The notes: generated by a model not told the origin, from the sequence alone. Positions 1 to 8,419 are shown, numbered from the stretch's first letter. The stretch: 19,295 nt of DNA from 2-01-FULL-39-10-A sp964565795 (GCA_964565795.1 CAZMGC010000019.1:1-19295); one strand, 5' to 3'. Program-made: numbers and translations.

Positions 1-2499
1 GCTACTCAAATTACAGTAGATACTCCCTTTTTAGCTACATTTACTGGACAAACAATTACGTTCATGTATGGAACTGAGAGCGAAGAATTTGAGGCTTATT
101 GTAATGGACCTACAAACGCTGCATTTAATTTCCTTACACAGTCAGATGCTTTTAATAATGCAGCCTGGACTAAAACTAATATGAATGCTTCAGCTACAGA
201 CCTGGTCAGAAGTCCTTATGACGTTGGGTATTCATCGAATGCATCTGTAACTACCGCAGACAGATTATTAAGTACAGGTCCAAATGGTCGCGCTGAGCAA
301 ACAATTACAAATCTTAAATCTGGAGATGCATATAATTTTTCTGTTTATGTAATTACTGATCCTTACCCACATCAAACAACTGTAGCAGGTGAAATATCTA
401 TCAATACCACTTCCCCCACCACCCAATCATTCACTGCAACTGGTGAGTGGCAAAGAATTAATGTAAACTTCACTGCCACATCTGGAACTCATACATTTAA
501 AATTCAGATAAATACAGAAGGTGCATATATTTATGCTGCTACAGCAAATGTGGTTCGAGGATCTAGCACTCTAGCACCAATGTCAAATACAACAGTAAAA
601 TTAGCTACTGGATCAGGTGGTAGAACTTTAACTTTTGCCTCGTCTAGCACAACCCATACGATTACCGCCTCGTCAGGTTCTTTTGTAACAGATGGATTTG
701 CCGTAGGAGATAGTATTATTGTTTATGGAACAACTAGTAACGACGGGGAGTATGTTCTCGCAAACGTCGCTGCTACTGTTCTCACAATTAACACTGCACA
801 ACCCTTAGTGGCAGAAGGGCCAATCTCTACGGGTACTATTACAGGCTCCGTCTTGGCTGCAGCTGCACAAGAATTATCACTTGCTGCAGCATGGAATAGA
901 TCGTTTGGAGGAAATAATCACAATCAGGGAATTGAGATTACACTTGCGACCGCCCCAACTGGCACACAGTGGACTGAAATTTATTTAGGAACCACTTCAG
1001 GATTTACTCCGACTGCTTTAAATAGAGTTGGTTATGCTGTAATGCCCGGATCCCCTGCTCCATTTAGCCTTTCAAATTCAAATGAAAATGTAATTGAAAA
1101 TGTATCTCAAGCTGGATATGGAGGCTTATCTGGAGCCTTAACAACCTTAACTGGTTCATCGAATAATAAGTTTCTAGATTTTACCGTTGACTTCAATTTT
1201 ACAGTAAACACCGCCTCTGTTCTTAGCGTACAGAATCTATCAAACAATAATGTATTTGATGACTTTACTATCAAAGGCTGGAGAAATTACATCGCTTCAT
1301 GGACACCTTTTACATTCCTAAACAATGCATCAGGTGTCACCATGCAAAATATGAATTTCGATACATATGACTTCCCTATTTATACTTCTGCTACAAATTC
1401 AGCTCTTGGAATAATAATGAAGGGTGTTTCTGGAGGAAATCAGGAGCCGCTAACAACTGCCACCACATATACGCTCGGATCAACAGTCGATGGTATTGGT
1501 GTTTCATTTACCACAGTTTATGACACCATGTTTCACGAAATGTACACCTCTCCAACAACTGGAGAATTAAGTCTCAGATTTAATGCAAGCGCTGAAGACG
1601 ACCCACCCTATACCATTGTTTCTGGTACTCCTGCTTTTTCTAATACAGGTAGACTTTATCTTAGAACTGCCGGAGACTCTATAGAAATAGAATGGCCATA
1701 CAGAATTTATGGTGTTTCAAGCTTCCGAAACATTAGAATGAAAAAAAGTGGTCTGGATTTAGGATCGAATACTGATAATCTTGAATCTCTACTAGTAGAA
1801 TACGACATAGATACTGGATCAGGTTATGGCGGATACCAAACAGCAACTCCTGAAAACTTAGCAAGCGAAAGCGTGTCTACTTCGACAGGTTTTCTATTAA
1901 AAATTAAAATCACAGCACGGTCAGGAATGCTTTATACCGCGCAAACCAATAATTTTGTTGTAGGCGAAGTTATTGAAGGAGCTACCTCTGGCGCCACAGC
2001 GACAGTTGATGAAGATTATGATTTGGGAACCACAGGAACCATTATTCTGTCGAGTATAACAGGAACCTTTCTACCGGGAGAATTGGTTAGACGCGCTTCA
2101 GATGATCAAGCCCGAGCAACAAACGTGGCGACCAACACACAGTTTGCCCTATTCCCTTCCTTTAACTCCTATATCGATGGTCTTGAAATATTCACAAACA
2201 CAGTTGGTCCTGGAGATTATCCTGGCAGAACAGTTGATATTATTCTCACAAATGTTGTATCAGGAAGCCGTTACTATGTTTATAAAACTTCAGATCTCAC
2301 TCTTCTCGGATCTGGAACTGCATCTGGTTCTACGGTTACAATCTCAGGCGTGGAATATGTTTCAGACTTCGGAATAACTATTAGAGTAAGAAAATCCTCA
2401 GCTGCACCAAAATATATTCCACTCGAAACACAGGCAACAGTTAACTCCGCAGGAGTTAGTGTTTATATAGGTCAACAACCAGACACCATTATCACATAA
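1..2499 (+). CDS. Phage tail/fibre-like multidomain beta protein (5' end outside window)
   Basis: The frame is open from base 1, so the ATG at 64 is probably internal and the start lies upstream; at least 832 residues are visible. No enzyme motif is seen. The protein is rich in Thr, Ser, Gly and Asn and looks like a chain of beta modules. Near the N-terminus, from 'NFLTQSDAFNNAAW', is a carbohydrate-binding-like beta-sandwich of the kind seen in phage tail proteins. A 'SGSFVTDGFAVGDSIIVYGT' unit follows (about nt 676-730). A beta-helix-like middle comes next, then a 'FVVGEVIEGATSGATATV' unit (about nt 1950-2010) typical of phage structural proteins. The C-terminus (IRVRKSSAAPKYIPLETQA, then DTIIT-stop) matches the style of tail-fibre ends and resembles the end of the 964-aa protein at 2936. 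It lies 2 nt before the next gene with no ribosome-binding site between. The family style is recognised from memory; receptor binding or tail attachment is inference. Confidence 0.7.
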   Translation, partial: ATQITVDTPFLATFTGQTITFMYGTESEEFEAYCNGPTNAAFNFLTQSDAFNNAAWTKTNMNASATDLVRSPYDVGYSSNASVTTADRLLSTGPNGRAEQTITNLKSGDAYNFSVYVITDPYPHQTTVAGEISINTTSPTTQSFTATGEWQRINVNFTATSGTHTFKIQINTEGAYIYAATANVVRGSSTLAPMSNTTVKLATGSGGRTLTFASSSTTHTITASSGSFVTDGFAVGDSIIVYGTTSNDGEYVLANVAATVLTINTAQPLVAEGPISTGTITGSVLAAAAQELSLAAAWNRSFGGNNHNQGIEITLATAPTGTQWTEIYLGTTSGFTPTALNRVGYAVMPGSPAPFSLSNSNENVIENVSQAGYGGLSGALTTLTGSSNNKFLDFTVDFNFTVNTASVLSVQNLSNNNVFDDFTIKGWRNYIASWTPFTFLNNASGVTMQNMNFDTYDFPIYTSATNSALGIIMKGVSGGNQEPLTTATTYTLGSTVDGIGVSFTTVYDTMFHEMYTSPTTGELSLRFNASAEDDPPYTIVSGTPAFSNTGRLYLRTAGDSIEIEWPYRIYGVSSFRNIRMKKSGLDLGSNTDNLESLLVEYDIDTGSGYGGYQTATPENLASESVSTSTGFLLKIKITARSGMLYTAQTNNFVVGEVIEGATSGATATVDEDYDLGTTGTIILSSITGTFLPGELVRRASDDQARATNVATNTQFALFPSFNSYIDGLEIFTNTVGPGDYPGRTVDIILTNVVSGSRYYVYKTSDLTLLGSGTASGSTVTISGVEYVSDFGITIRVRKSSAAPKYIPLETQATVNSAGVSVYIGQQPDTIIT

Positions 2500-2501
2500 A
2501 T

Positions 2502-2756
2502 ATGATCAATACAGATTTTAAAATTTATCCTAAAAAGAAACTTATAATCCATAATCCTAAGGGAACCAAAAATATTTATTCTCTGAATGAATTCTATACT
2601 TATCTACAAGATCTTTTCGATGAACCAAAATATATGAAATTTGAAATACCAATTCTTGCAAAAAATAACAAACAATATTCACTTATCAACGGGTGGAAAA
2701 CGGACACACGAACATTAAAATTTTTAAAAAACGGAACTCTTTTTACAGAAATATAA
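2502..2756 (+). CDS. Small protein (84 aa) resembling the N-terminal domain of the downstream fibre-like protein
   Basis: The ATG lies 2 nt after the stop of the preceding gene, with no Shine-Dalgarno sequence, so translation is probably coupled. The protein is Lys-rich with no signal peptide or membrane segment. By eye it aligns with the first ~97 residues of the 964-aa protein: FKIYPKKKLI against WVIYYEAENRQKRI, FYTYLQDLFDE (31-41) against LYSALQNHFDE (40-50), the following M.....P..A, and LKFLKNGTLFT (72-82) against VEYLTGGALKT (88-98). It ends where the larger protein continues into its beta modules. It is probably a free-standing copy of a tail-docking or adaptor domain, or a fibre gene cut down to its first domain. 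Function is unproven. Confidence 0.6.
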   Translation: MINTDFKIYPKKKLIIHNPKGTKNIYSLNEFYTYLQDLFDEPKYMKFEIPILAKNNKQYSLINGWKTDTRTLKFLKNGTLFTEI

Positions 2757-2878
2757 GCATTTCTAAATTTTTACTTTAAGTATACTTCCTGATCTTTCTT
2801 ACAATTAACACTACAAAGCATATCAACGCTGATTTATGAATACACCTGTCACTTGCACTGCCTATTTTTTTTTACCCA

Positions 2879-2936
2879 TTGACAACATCCAAGCATATAA
2901 TAGTAATATAGTATTATCTCTGTTGTACTAATGCTA
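2879..2936 (+). promoter_or_regulatory. Probable promoter region of the 964-aa fibre-like gene
   Basis: The largest gap in the phage-like module (2757-2935, 179 bp) contains a perfect TTGACA at 2879-2884. A TATAAT lies at 2896-2901, only 11 bp away. AGTAAT lies 17 bp away at 2902-2907, and TAATAT 19 bp away at 2904-2909, so the exact -10 is unclear. A run of nine T (2865-2873) precedes it, and a 10-bp palindrome AAGTATACTT lies at 2778-2787. No Shine-Dalgarno sequence precedes the ATG at 2936. Confidence 0.45.
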
Positions 2937-5830
2937 TGGCCGACACAATCCTAAGCGGTAGGTGGGTTATATATTACGAGGCTGAAAATCGTCAAAAAAG
3001 AATATGGCGTGACACCTCAGTATCTCCCACAACTACCGATTCTGTTAATGCTTTATATTCTGCTCTGCAGAATCATTTTGACGAATTAGGTCAAATGGAT
3101 GACGGAGTCCCCATGTCCGCTCAGACCCCTACCGAGTACACAATTGGAATAATTGATGCTGGAGATAAAGACCCATGGTTTATAGACAGAACTTCAGTCG
3201 AATACCTAACCGGTGGAGCTTTAAAAACCGCATCGTGGGATAGAGTTGCTACCTCAAATGTTGGAATAGTACGAGTCGCCTACACTACTGGTACAGATTT
3301 TGATACTACAGATATTGGTCGCGACATACTTCATACTGGAGATAGCGATCGAGGCACCATTCTCGACTTCAATACCACTGGATCTACTAAATATGTATGG
3401 ATCAGGCCTGATTCATTCGCTGCAGCAAACAACTTCGATACAGGTTCAGGCACGATGACGGTCCAAAATGACACCATAAGTCAAGTTTGGCAAGTAGACA
3501 ACACCACTTTCGTTGATGAATCAGCGGATGCAAATAGTACGGCTAACGCTGATTGGACCATATTCCCTACTACTGAAGATACTTCAGATTATGTAGCTAT
3601 TGGTTATACTCAAAAATTCAGAAAAGTAATTTTTGATAATGCAAATGGAACCGCAGGTGTTGGAGGTACTGTGACTTGGGAATATTATAATGGATCAACT
3701 TGGGCTTCTCTTTCAGGCGTTTCGGATGGAACTACTGGGTTTACCGCTTCAGTTGCAGATGGACAAGTATTAACATTTACAGTTCCATCTGATTGGGCTG
3801 CAACTTCTCTTAATGGATCTCAATCACTTTTTTACATAAGAGCAAAAGTCGCTAGTACTTACTCCACAAATCCAATCTATGACCAAGGCTATATTGGCGC
3901 TACTGGATCAGTTACGCAAGCAGCTACTGCTGTTTCTGCAGGTGAATCTCTTTGGGCAAACATATACTCAATCGGTACCATAGAATCCAATACTCATTTA
4001 TACATTCAGCAAAACGGCTCAAATCTTACAGCTTACAAGGCTTCTACAGACTGGTGGAATGACGGACATATTGATATTTTAGTAAACGTAAAGGAGCTTG
4101 GAACCGAAACAGATGAAGGATATATTAAAGTATTTGCCAGACAATACAGTAAAACTTATTCCTACTACACCGTAGACCTAACGGCCGGAGGACGTAACCC
4201 TATTCCGCTTCAAACTGGAAATGATTTAGATAATCAGACAGGATACAAAACAGTCGCGTTTGATGGAGGTTCAGGAACATTAGCAGTGGGAGATGTTATT
4301 ACAGTTTCAGGTTCTTCTAGGGCTGTAGTCACAGCAGTAACAGGCGCAGCCTCAGCAACTGGAACATTTGATTATTATTTAATTGGTGATCCAATCACTG
4401 ACTTTTCAAACAATGAAGCTTTCACGTCCACAACTGGTAAAGCAGGAGACATTAATGGCTCTTCTTCTGATGCTGGACCGGCAGCTCTAGGGACACCCCC
4501 AACCATCACATTTGGTGGACTTGCAACGGGTGGTTCGAATGATATTGATGAAAATGGAACTTCTGAAAATTACTCTATTACGATAGATTGTAATCAAAAC
4601 GCATTAGCAGATGTTTATGAATACACCAAATACATTACAAGACGCGGAAACACCGGAGATATTGATGCTGGATCCCTTACTATTGAAGGGCAATTCTATC
4701 TAGGAACTGAATATAGGCTTAAATATACTGGTTCGGTCACAGGAACGATCGTAGACGGAAATACAGTTACCCAGGAAACCTCTGGTGCTACAGGAATTGT
4801 GGTAAACCATAATACAACTGATAAAATAATAATGCTTCGAAACACGAGAGGCACTTTCTCAACTCATGCCACTACCCACACCTTAACAGACGGAACAACC
4901 GGAGGAACTGTAGAAATTGATTCTGAAGCTTCAGCAGTAACCCCAGTCGGAGCAGCACCTTTTGGTACTTTTGCGGGAGGAACTTTTTTCGTTGCAACAG
5001 GAATAGTTCTTACTGATTATTTATCATCTGAAGCTAATAATTTCCAACTTAAAACTGATGAGGGAACAGTCGTAGAGGCTCCAACTAAAGTTACAATTTC
5101 TGTTGGAAATACTCGCGAGGGAGACAAAGTCGCTGTATTTAGACTATCCGGTTCTGGTGGATCAATCGTAAAAGACAGATATAATGCTACAGTTCAATCT
5201 GCACTTGCCACTACTGCCGTAATGGGATCTTCAATTACTGCAGATGAACCTGGTAAATCAGCAGGTGGTATTGTAAGGTTAGTAGATACCTCTGCAAGCC
5301 GTGAATATAGAATTAGATTCACAAGCTGGTCTTCAGCTACTTTCACACTCACAAGCTCAACCATCGCATCAGCAGATTCGGGTACAAACACCACTACCAT
5401 AGTAGAATCTGGTGCATTTGCATCCTCTAAGGTTGGGGATCTTGTGGTAAATGTAACTCGCGGAAATGCAGTTTCATACATTACAGCTATAACTGATAAC
5501 AACACTGTAACCATTTCCCCAGCTATTACTTCGCAAACAAATGGCGATGAAATTAGATTAAACGTATTACCAGTTGCAACCACCACTTCACCTCAAGATA
5601 CATGGTATGTCCCATTAATTGATACCTATGAAACCACAGGAACTTCAGGTTCTCCTGGAACAGAAACAGCACTTGTTACATACCTAGCTGATATCCCTGT
5701 TAGAGTACGTGCAAGACATGCAGACGTTGCAGCGAGCGGCGGAATTATTCCTTACGAAGCTGATTCTACTGTAACCTCAACCGGAATGAGTAACAGTATT
5801 ATTAGAACTAGTGACACTATATTCACATAA
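2936..5830 (+). CDS. Phage tail-fibre-like multidomain structural protein (964 aa)
   Basis: There is no signal peptide; the N-terminus begins MADTILSGRWVIYYE. Residues 1-101 form a compact domain with LYSALQNHFDE (40-50) and EYLTGGALKTASW (89-101), a pattern I associate with N-terminal attachment domains of environmental phage tail proteins. The rest is repeated beta modules rich in Thr, Ser and Gly, including 'FDGGSGTLAVGDVITVSGSS' (about nt 4260-4320) and 'TVTQETSGATGIVV' (about nt 4765-4805), both of the GE/GDxI-SGATGxV type. The C-terminus (WYVPLIDTYE, DIPVRVRARHAD, IIPYEADSTV, ending IIRTSDTIFT) matches phage fibre-type ends and shares the final DTI(I/F)T with the gene at 1-2499. Multimeric fibre or surface display is inferred. 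It could belong to a prophage tail or to a domesticated tail-like cell appendage. Confidence 0.7.
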   Translation: MADTILSGRWVIYYEAENRQKRIWRDTSVSPTTTDSVNALYSALQNHFDELGQMDDGVPMSAQTPTEYTIGIIDAGDKDPWFIDRTSVEYLTGGALKTASWDRVATSNVGIVRVAYTTGTDFDTTDIGRDILHTGDSDRGTILDFNTTGSTKYVWIRPDSFAAANNFDTGSGTMTVQNDTISQVWQVDNTTFVDESADANSTANADWTIFPTTEDTSDYVAIGYTQKFRKVIFDNANGTAGVGGTVTWEYYNGSTWASLSGVSDGTTGFTASVADGQVLTFTVPSDWAATSLNGSQSLFYIRAKVASTYSTNPIYDQGYIGATGSVTQAATAVSAGESLWANIYSIGTIESNTHLYIQQNGSNLTAYKASTDWWNDGHIDILVNVKELGTETDEGYIKVFARQYSKTYSYYTVDLTAGGRNPIPLQTGNDLDNQTGYKTVAFDGGSGTLAVGDVITVSGSSRAVVTAVTGAASATGTFDYYLIGDPITDFSNNEAFTSTTGKAGDINGSSSDAGPAALGTPPTITFGGLATGGSNDIDENGTSENYSITIDCNQNALADVYEYTKYITRRGNTGDIDAGSLTIEGQFYLGTEYRLKYTGSVTGTIVDGNTVTQETSGATGIVVNHNTTDKIIMLRNTRGTFSTHATTHTLTDGTTGGTVEIDSEASAVTPVGAAPFGTFAGGTFFVATGIVLTDYLSSEANNFQLKTDEGTVVEAPTKVTISVGNTREGDKVAVFRLSGSGGSIVKDRYNATVQSALATTAVMGSSITADEPGKSAGGIVRLVDTSASREYRIRFTSWSSATFTLTSSTIASADSGTNTTTIVESGAFASSKVGDLVVNVTRGNAVSYITAITDNNTVTISPAITSQTNGDEIRLNVLPVATTTSPQDTWYVPLIDTYETTGTSGSPGTETALVTYLADIPVRVRARHADVAASGGIIPYEADSTVTSTGMSNSIIRTSDTIFT

Positions 5831-5832
5831 TT

Positions 5833-6237
5833 ATGAGGTTCGATATTTCGCAGTCATTAAATGGAGATCAAATTGTATTTATAGCTCGTGATGCAAATGG
5901 AGTTGTAAGACTTCGCGCAAAATCTTTAGAGGAACTCCAGGAGCAAATAAAAGCTTATAACCCCACAATTAAAGAAGCTCCTAAAAAAGAACCAGAAGTA
6001 AAAGTACATGAAGAAGAGCCTACAAATACAAATGTTTTGGAGGAAATTATAGAAGAAAACAATCCTGAATCGGCTTCAGATTCAGAAGAACTCGCTTCCC
6101 TACTAGCAGGAAATCCCAAACCTTCGGAAGACACTGCGGAAATTAAAAAAGAATTTTTGAAAAGCGACTTAAAAGAAAAAGTCGAAGAAAAAAAGAAAAG
6201 AACAAGTAAGGGTAGCTTTTGGGACAAACTTAAGTAG
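5833..6237 (+). CDS. Hypothetical acidic protein (134 aa), accessory to the fibre-like gene
   Basis: The ATG follows the stop of the 964-aa gene by 2 nt without a Shine-Dalgarno sequence, so it is likely translated by coupling. The first ~40 residues (DISQSLNGDQIVFIARDANG, then a short helix EELQEQIKAY) look like a small folded beta-alpha unit. Residues 45-125 are highly charged and low-complexity (EEEP, EEIIEENN, KEKVEEKKKRT) and probably disordered. The tail is SFWDKLK, an aromatic-basic end that could be a docking peptide. I do not recognise a family. Its place directly after a fibre gene suggests a chaperone, connector or assembly factor, but this is only positional. Confidence 0.6.
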   Translation: MRFDISQSLNGDQIVFIARDANGVVRLRAKSLEELQEQIKAYNPTIKEAPKKEPEVKVHEEEPTNTNVLEEIIEENNPESASDSEELASLLAGNPKPSEDTAEIKKEFLKSDLKEKVEEKKKRTSKGSFWDKLK

Positions 6238-6263
6238 CAGTGAATTGATGATTGACGATAACA

Positions 6264-6312
6264 ATTTACTATTTTTCGTTAAATAGTCAATGGAAAATCA
6301 TAAATAGTAAAT
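6264..6312. repeat. Perfect 11-bp inverted repeat in the gap before the coiled-coil gene
   Basis: ATTTACTATTT (6264-6274) and AAATAGTAAAT (6302-6312) are exact reverse complements separated by 27 nt. A third related AAATAGT lies between them at 6281-6287. The element ends 9 nt before the ATG at 6322. It may be an operator or a weak RNA stem. No T tract follows the second arm, so it is not a classical terminator. Confidence 0.5.
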
Positions 6313-6321
6313 AATTAAGAT

Positions 6322-6645
6322 ATGGCAGGGTCACCTATTTCAAAACAAGAAGCGCTACAGTATGACGCTGATTCTTTACTAGCTGATACTCACAAAAGAG
6401 AAAATAATATCAGCATTTTTAGAGAAACTATAAATAAAGAGAATGAAGCAATTGCGCAAGACGAATACATGATATCGTCTATTGATCCAAACCATCCTGA
6501 TGTAGTAGCCTTAAGAAATCTTATTGCTAAAAAGAAGCTAAATATTCAGACTTTCGAGAATGCTATTAAGGATGAAGAGGAGCAAATACTTAAAGACAAA
6601 GAAATGATTAAACTGATTAAAAATAATAACCAGTCAGTTAACTAA
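6322..6645 (+). CDS. Small coiled-coil protein (107 aa)
   Basis: The protein is almost entirely helical and charged, with no signal peptide. After a short N-terminus (MAGSPISKQEALQYDADSLL) it runs as two long amphipathic helices. These cover roughly residues 20-52 (rich in E, K, N, I) and 60-100 (AKKKLNIQTFENAIKDEEEQ), with a turn at SSIDPNHPDV (52-61). This suggests a helical hairpin or trimeric coiled coil. It lies between two fibre-like genes and is followed after 3 nt by the 434-aa beta-helix gene, so the two are probably cotranslated. No family is recognised. A structural linker or tail-completion role is a guess from position. Confidence 0.6.
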   Translation: MAGSPISKQEALQYDADSLLADTHKRENNISIFRETINKENEAIAQDEYMISSIDPNHPDVVALRNLIAKKKLNIQTFENAIKDEEEQILKDKEMIKLIKNNNQSVN

Positions 6646-6648
6646 TGT

Positions 6649-7953
6649 ATGGCATTAATATTTGATAAATCAACAAAAATTATTACAGTTGAGTCGCCTC
6701 AAACTACTGTAACTATTCAAGACCTACATGATGATATTAGACTTTTTGAGCAATTACCGCAAAACCTTGAGGAAGCTCAAATAGCGAACGCTTCAGGAAA
6801 ACAAAGTTTAGGAGGTGGAGTCCAGGTGGGAATAACCTTAGAACTCATTAACAACTGGAGATTAGCTTTTGAAGCTAGGCCAGGCCCAACTACTGTAACT
6901 TGTACAGTTTCTGGAGGAAACCTAGTCGCTACAAATGACTATAGTAATAATCCAATTTTTGCTACCGAATATACACAGGTTATAATTTCTCAATCTTCCT
7001 CAGCTACTATTACTGCAGCCCCATCCGACGATCATATTCTTTATTTACTAGCTTCGCTTAGAGGAAAACAAAGATCAGTCGGAAACTACTTCTATTGGAA
7101 TCCTACTTCAGGAAGTGACTCAAATGATGGAACTACACCAGGAAATGCAGTTCTTACATTTGCACAAGCCCAAAGCTTAGCAACTGCTGGAAATGGTGAC
7201 ACCATATTCTGCATTGCATCAAATACATCTGGAACTACCACTGTTACAGAAACTCTTAACATAACTAAAGCAAATTTAAAAGTTATGGGACCAGGTTATA
7301 CTTTCCAGCTTGCACCAACTTCAACCACCTCCCCTACCATTACAATTGGAGCAGCAAATGTAGAGGTTTCAGGATTTTATATTAAAACTGCTGCAACTGG
7401 ATCTCAAAATGCGATCACAGTTACCGCTAATAATGCTTTTATTCAGGATTGTTGGATAACTGATGTCAGAGGAAGTGGAATTAGCATTTCAGGTTCAGCA
7501 AAAACTCAAATCAATAGCTGTGTCATAGAACACTGTGGCACATCAGGAACAGGTAATGGAATCACACTTGGAAACACAAGTACTGAAACATTTGTTTCTA
7601 AGTGTATTATTTTCGACAATGTTAATGGTATTACCCTTTCAGGAACTGGACTTGCTGACAATATTTTTGAAAACAATCTTATCTATCAAAACTCAGCATA
7701 TGGCATATCCGTAGGCGCAAATGTACTTAGAACTCATGTCAGAAGCGGTCATACATTTAACAAAAATACATCAGGTCACACTCAAGACCTTGGAACAGAT
7801 ACCTATATAGAAACTCAAGCTGGTGGCGCATCAGCTTCGGAAATAGCAGATGCTGTCTGGGATGAAGTGATAACTGGACATGTCGCATCAAATTCTACAG
7901 GTAAAACTCTTAAAGATGCAAAGACCCGTGCTACCCTAGCTTCTCTTAAGTAG
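6649..7953 (+). CDS. Phage tail-spike-like protein with right-handed beta-helix (434 aa)
   Basis: Three parts are visible. Residues 1-120 form a domain of a type common in tailed-phage proteins: TIQDLHDDIRLFEQ (22-35), GGGVQVGITLELINNW (55-70), NPIFATEYTQVIIS (101-114). Residues ~145-375 form a predicted right-handed parallel beta-helix. It begins WNPTSGSDSNDGTTPGNAV, the usual entry segment of pectate-lyase-like or spike proteins, and continues with regularly spaced V/I-x-G/N turns. Residues 394-434 carry ASEIADAVWDEVITGH with a GKTLKDA continuation, the 'DAVWDE' motif frequent at the ends of phage tail and adaptor proteins. There is no signal peptide. The ATG lies 3 nt after the previous stop with no ribosome-binding site. 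An out-of-frame ATG at 6645 stops at once and is not used. Glycan binding or depolymerisation is possible, but no catalytic residues were identified. Confidence 0.75.
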   Translation: MALIFDKSTKIITVESPQTTVTIQDLHDDIRLFEQLPQNLEEAQIANASGKQSLGGGVQVGITLELINNWRLAFEARPGPTTVTCTVSGGNLVATNDYSNNPIFATEYTQVIISQSSSATITAAPSDDHILYLLASLRGKQRSVGNYFYWNPTSGSDSNDGTTPGNAVLTFAQAQSLATAGNGDTIFCIASNTSGTTTVTETLNITKANLKVMGPGYTFQLAPTSTTSPTITIGAANVEVSGFYIKTAATGSQNAITVTANNAFIQDCWITDVRGSGISISGSAKTQINSCVIEHCGTSGTGNGITLGNTSTETFVSKCIIFDNVNGITLSGTGLADNIFENNLIYQNSAYGISVGANVLRTHVRSGHTFNKNTSGHTQDLGTDTYIETQAGGASASEIADAVWDEVITGHVASNSTGKTLKDAKTRATLASLK

Positions 7954-7955
7954 GA

Positions 7956-8384
7956 TTATTTCATTCGCTTAGTTAGCTTCTCTATCTCAAGATGAATCTG
8001 AATTGCTTTTTCTTCTTCACCTGTAAAAAATAGGACTGAACCTAAATTTCTCATAGCATCTATGTACTTAGGACGAAGTTTTATAGCCATTTCGTAATGC
8101 TTTTTTGCCAAATCAAATCTTTCCATAGCAGTATATACATTGCCAAGATTATTATTTGCTATTGCAGAATTTGGTTTTAATTTTAGAGCGAATTCAAAAG
8201 CTTCTCTAGCTTCCTTAAGCATATTTAAGTTTTTATAACAAACACCTATATTGCTATATGCTTCAAAAAAATCAGCCTCGACCTTAACAACTTCCTTTAA
8301 AATCATTAATGCTTCATCGAATCTTTTCTGAAGCATTAATTGACCTGCTTCTTTATATTTTGCAAAAGCTAATTTATTTCTCAT
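7956..8384 (-). CDS. Tetratricopeptide-repeat protein (142 aa)
   Basis: About four TPR units of 34 residues fill the protein, at roughly 5-39, 40-73, 74-107 and 108-140. Each has the expected small and aromatic positions: AYSNIGVCYKNLNMLKEARE, ANNNLGNVYTAMERFDLAKK, AMRNLGSVLFFTGEEEKAIQ. There is no signal peptide or membrane helix, so it is probably a soluble cytoplasmic scaffold. It converges tail to tail with the 434-aa gene, leaving 2 bp between stops, and diverges from the tat operon. Its likely -10 ends 7 nt before the ATG, implying a leaderless transcript. The partner is unknown; position makes Tat substrates or the surface module candidates, but TPRs are too generic to say. Confidence 0.9.
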   Translation of the reverse strand: MRNKLAFAKYKEAGQLMLQKRFDEALMILKEVVKVEADFFEAYSNIGVCYKNLNMLKEAREAFEFALKLKPNSAIANNNLGNVYTAMERFDLAKKHYEMAIKLRPKYIDAMRNLGSVLFFTGEEEKAIQIHLEIEKLTKRMK

Positions 8385-8390
8385 CTACAC

Positions 8391-8419
8391 ATGATAAATC
8401 AATAATTTAGAAATATGAA
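8391..8419 (-). promoter_or_regulatory. Probable promoter of the TPR gene (leaderless)
   Basis: On the minus strand TTCATA (8419-8414) is followed by a 17-bp spacer and TATCAT (8396-8391). Six bases later comes the ATG (8384), so transcription should begin at or next to the start codon. The plus-strand complement of this -10 lies within ATGATAAAT (8391-8399), which recurs at 8495-8503 across the -10 of the divergent tat promoter. Confidence 0.5.

Noticed and set aside
2838..2876. T9 run (2865-2873) as an intrinsic terminator after the 84-aa gene
   Set aside because: No stable G+C stem precedes it; only weak short pairings were found.
5194..5586. Antisense 130-aa frame within the 964-aa gene
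   Set aside because: It arises from the biased Thr/Ser codons of the real gene; no upstream signal and no recognisable protein.
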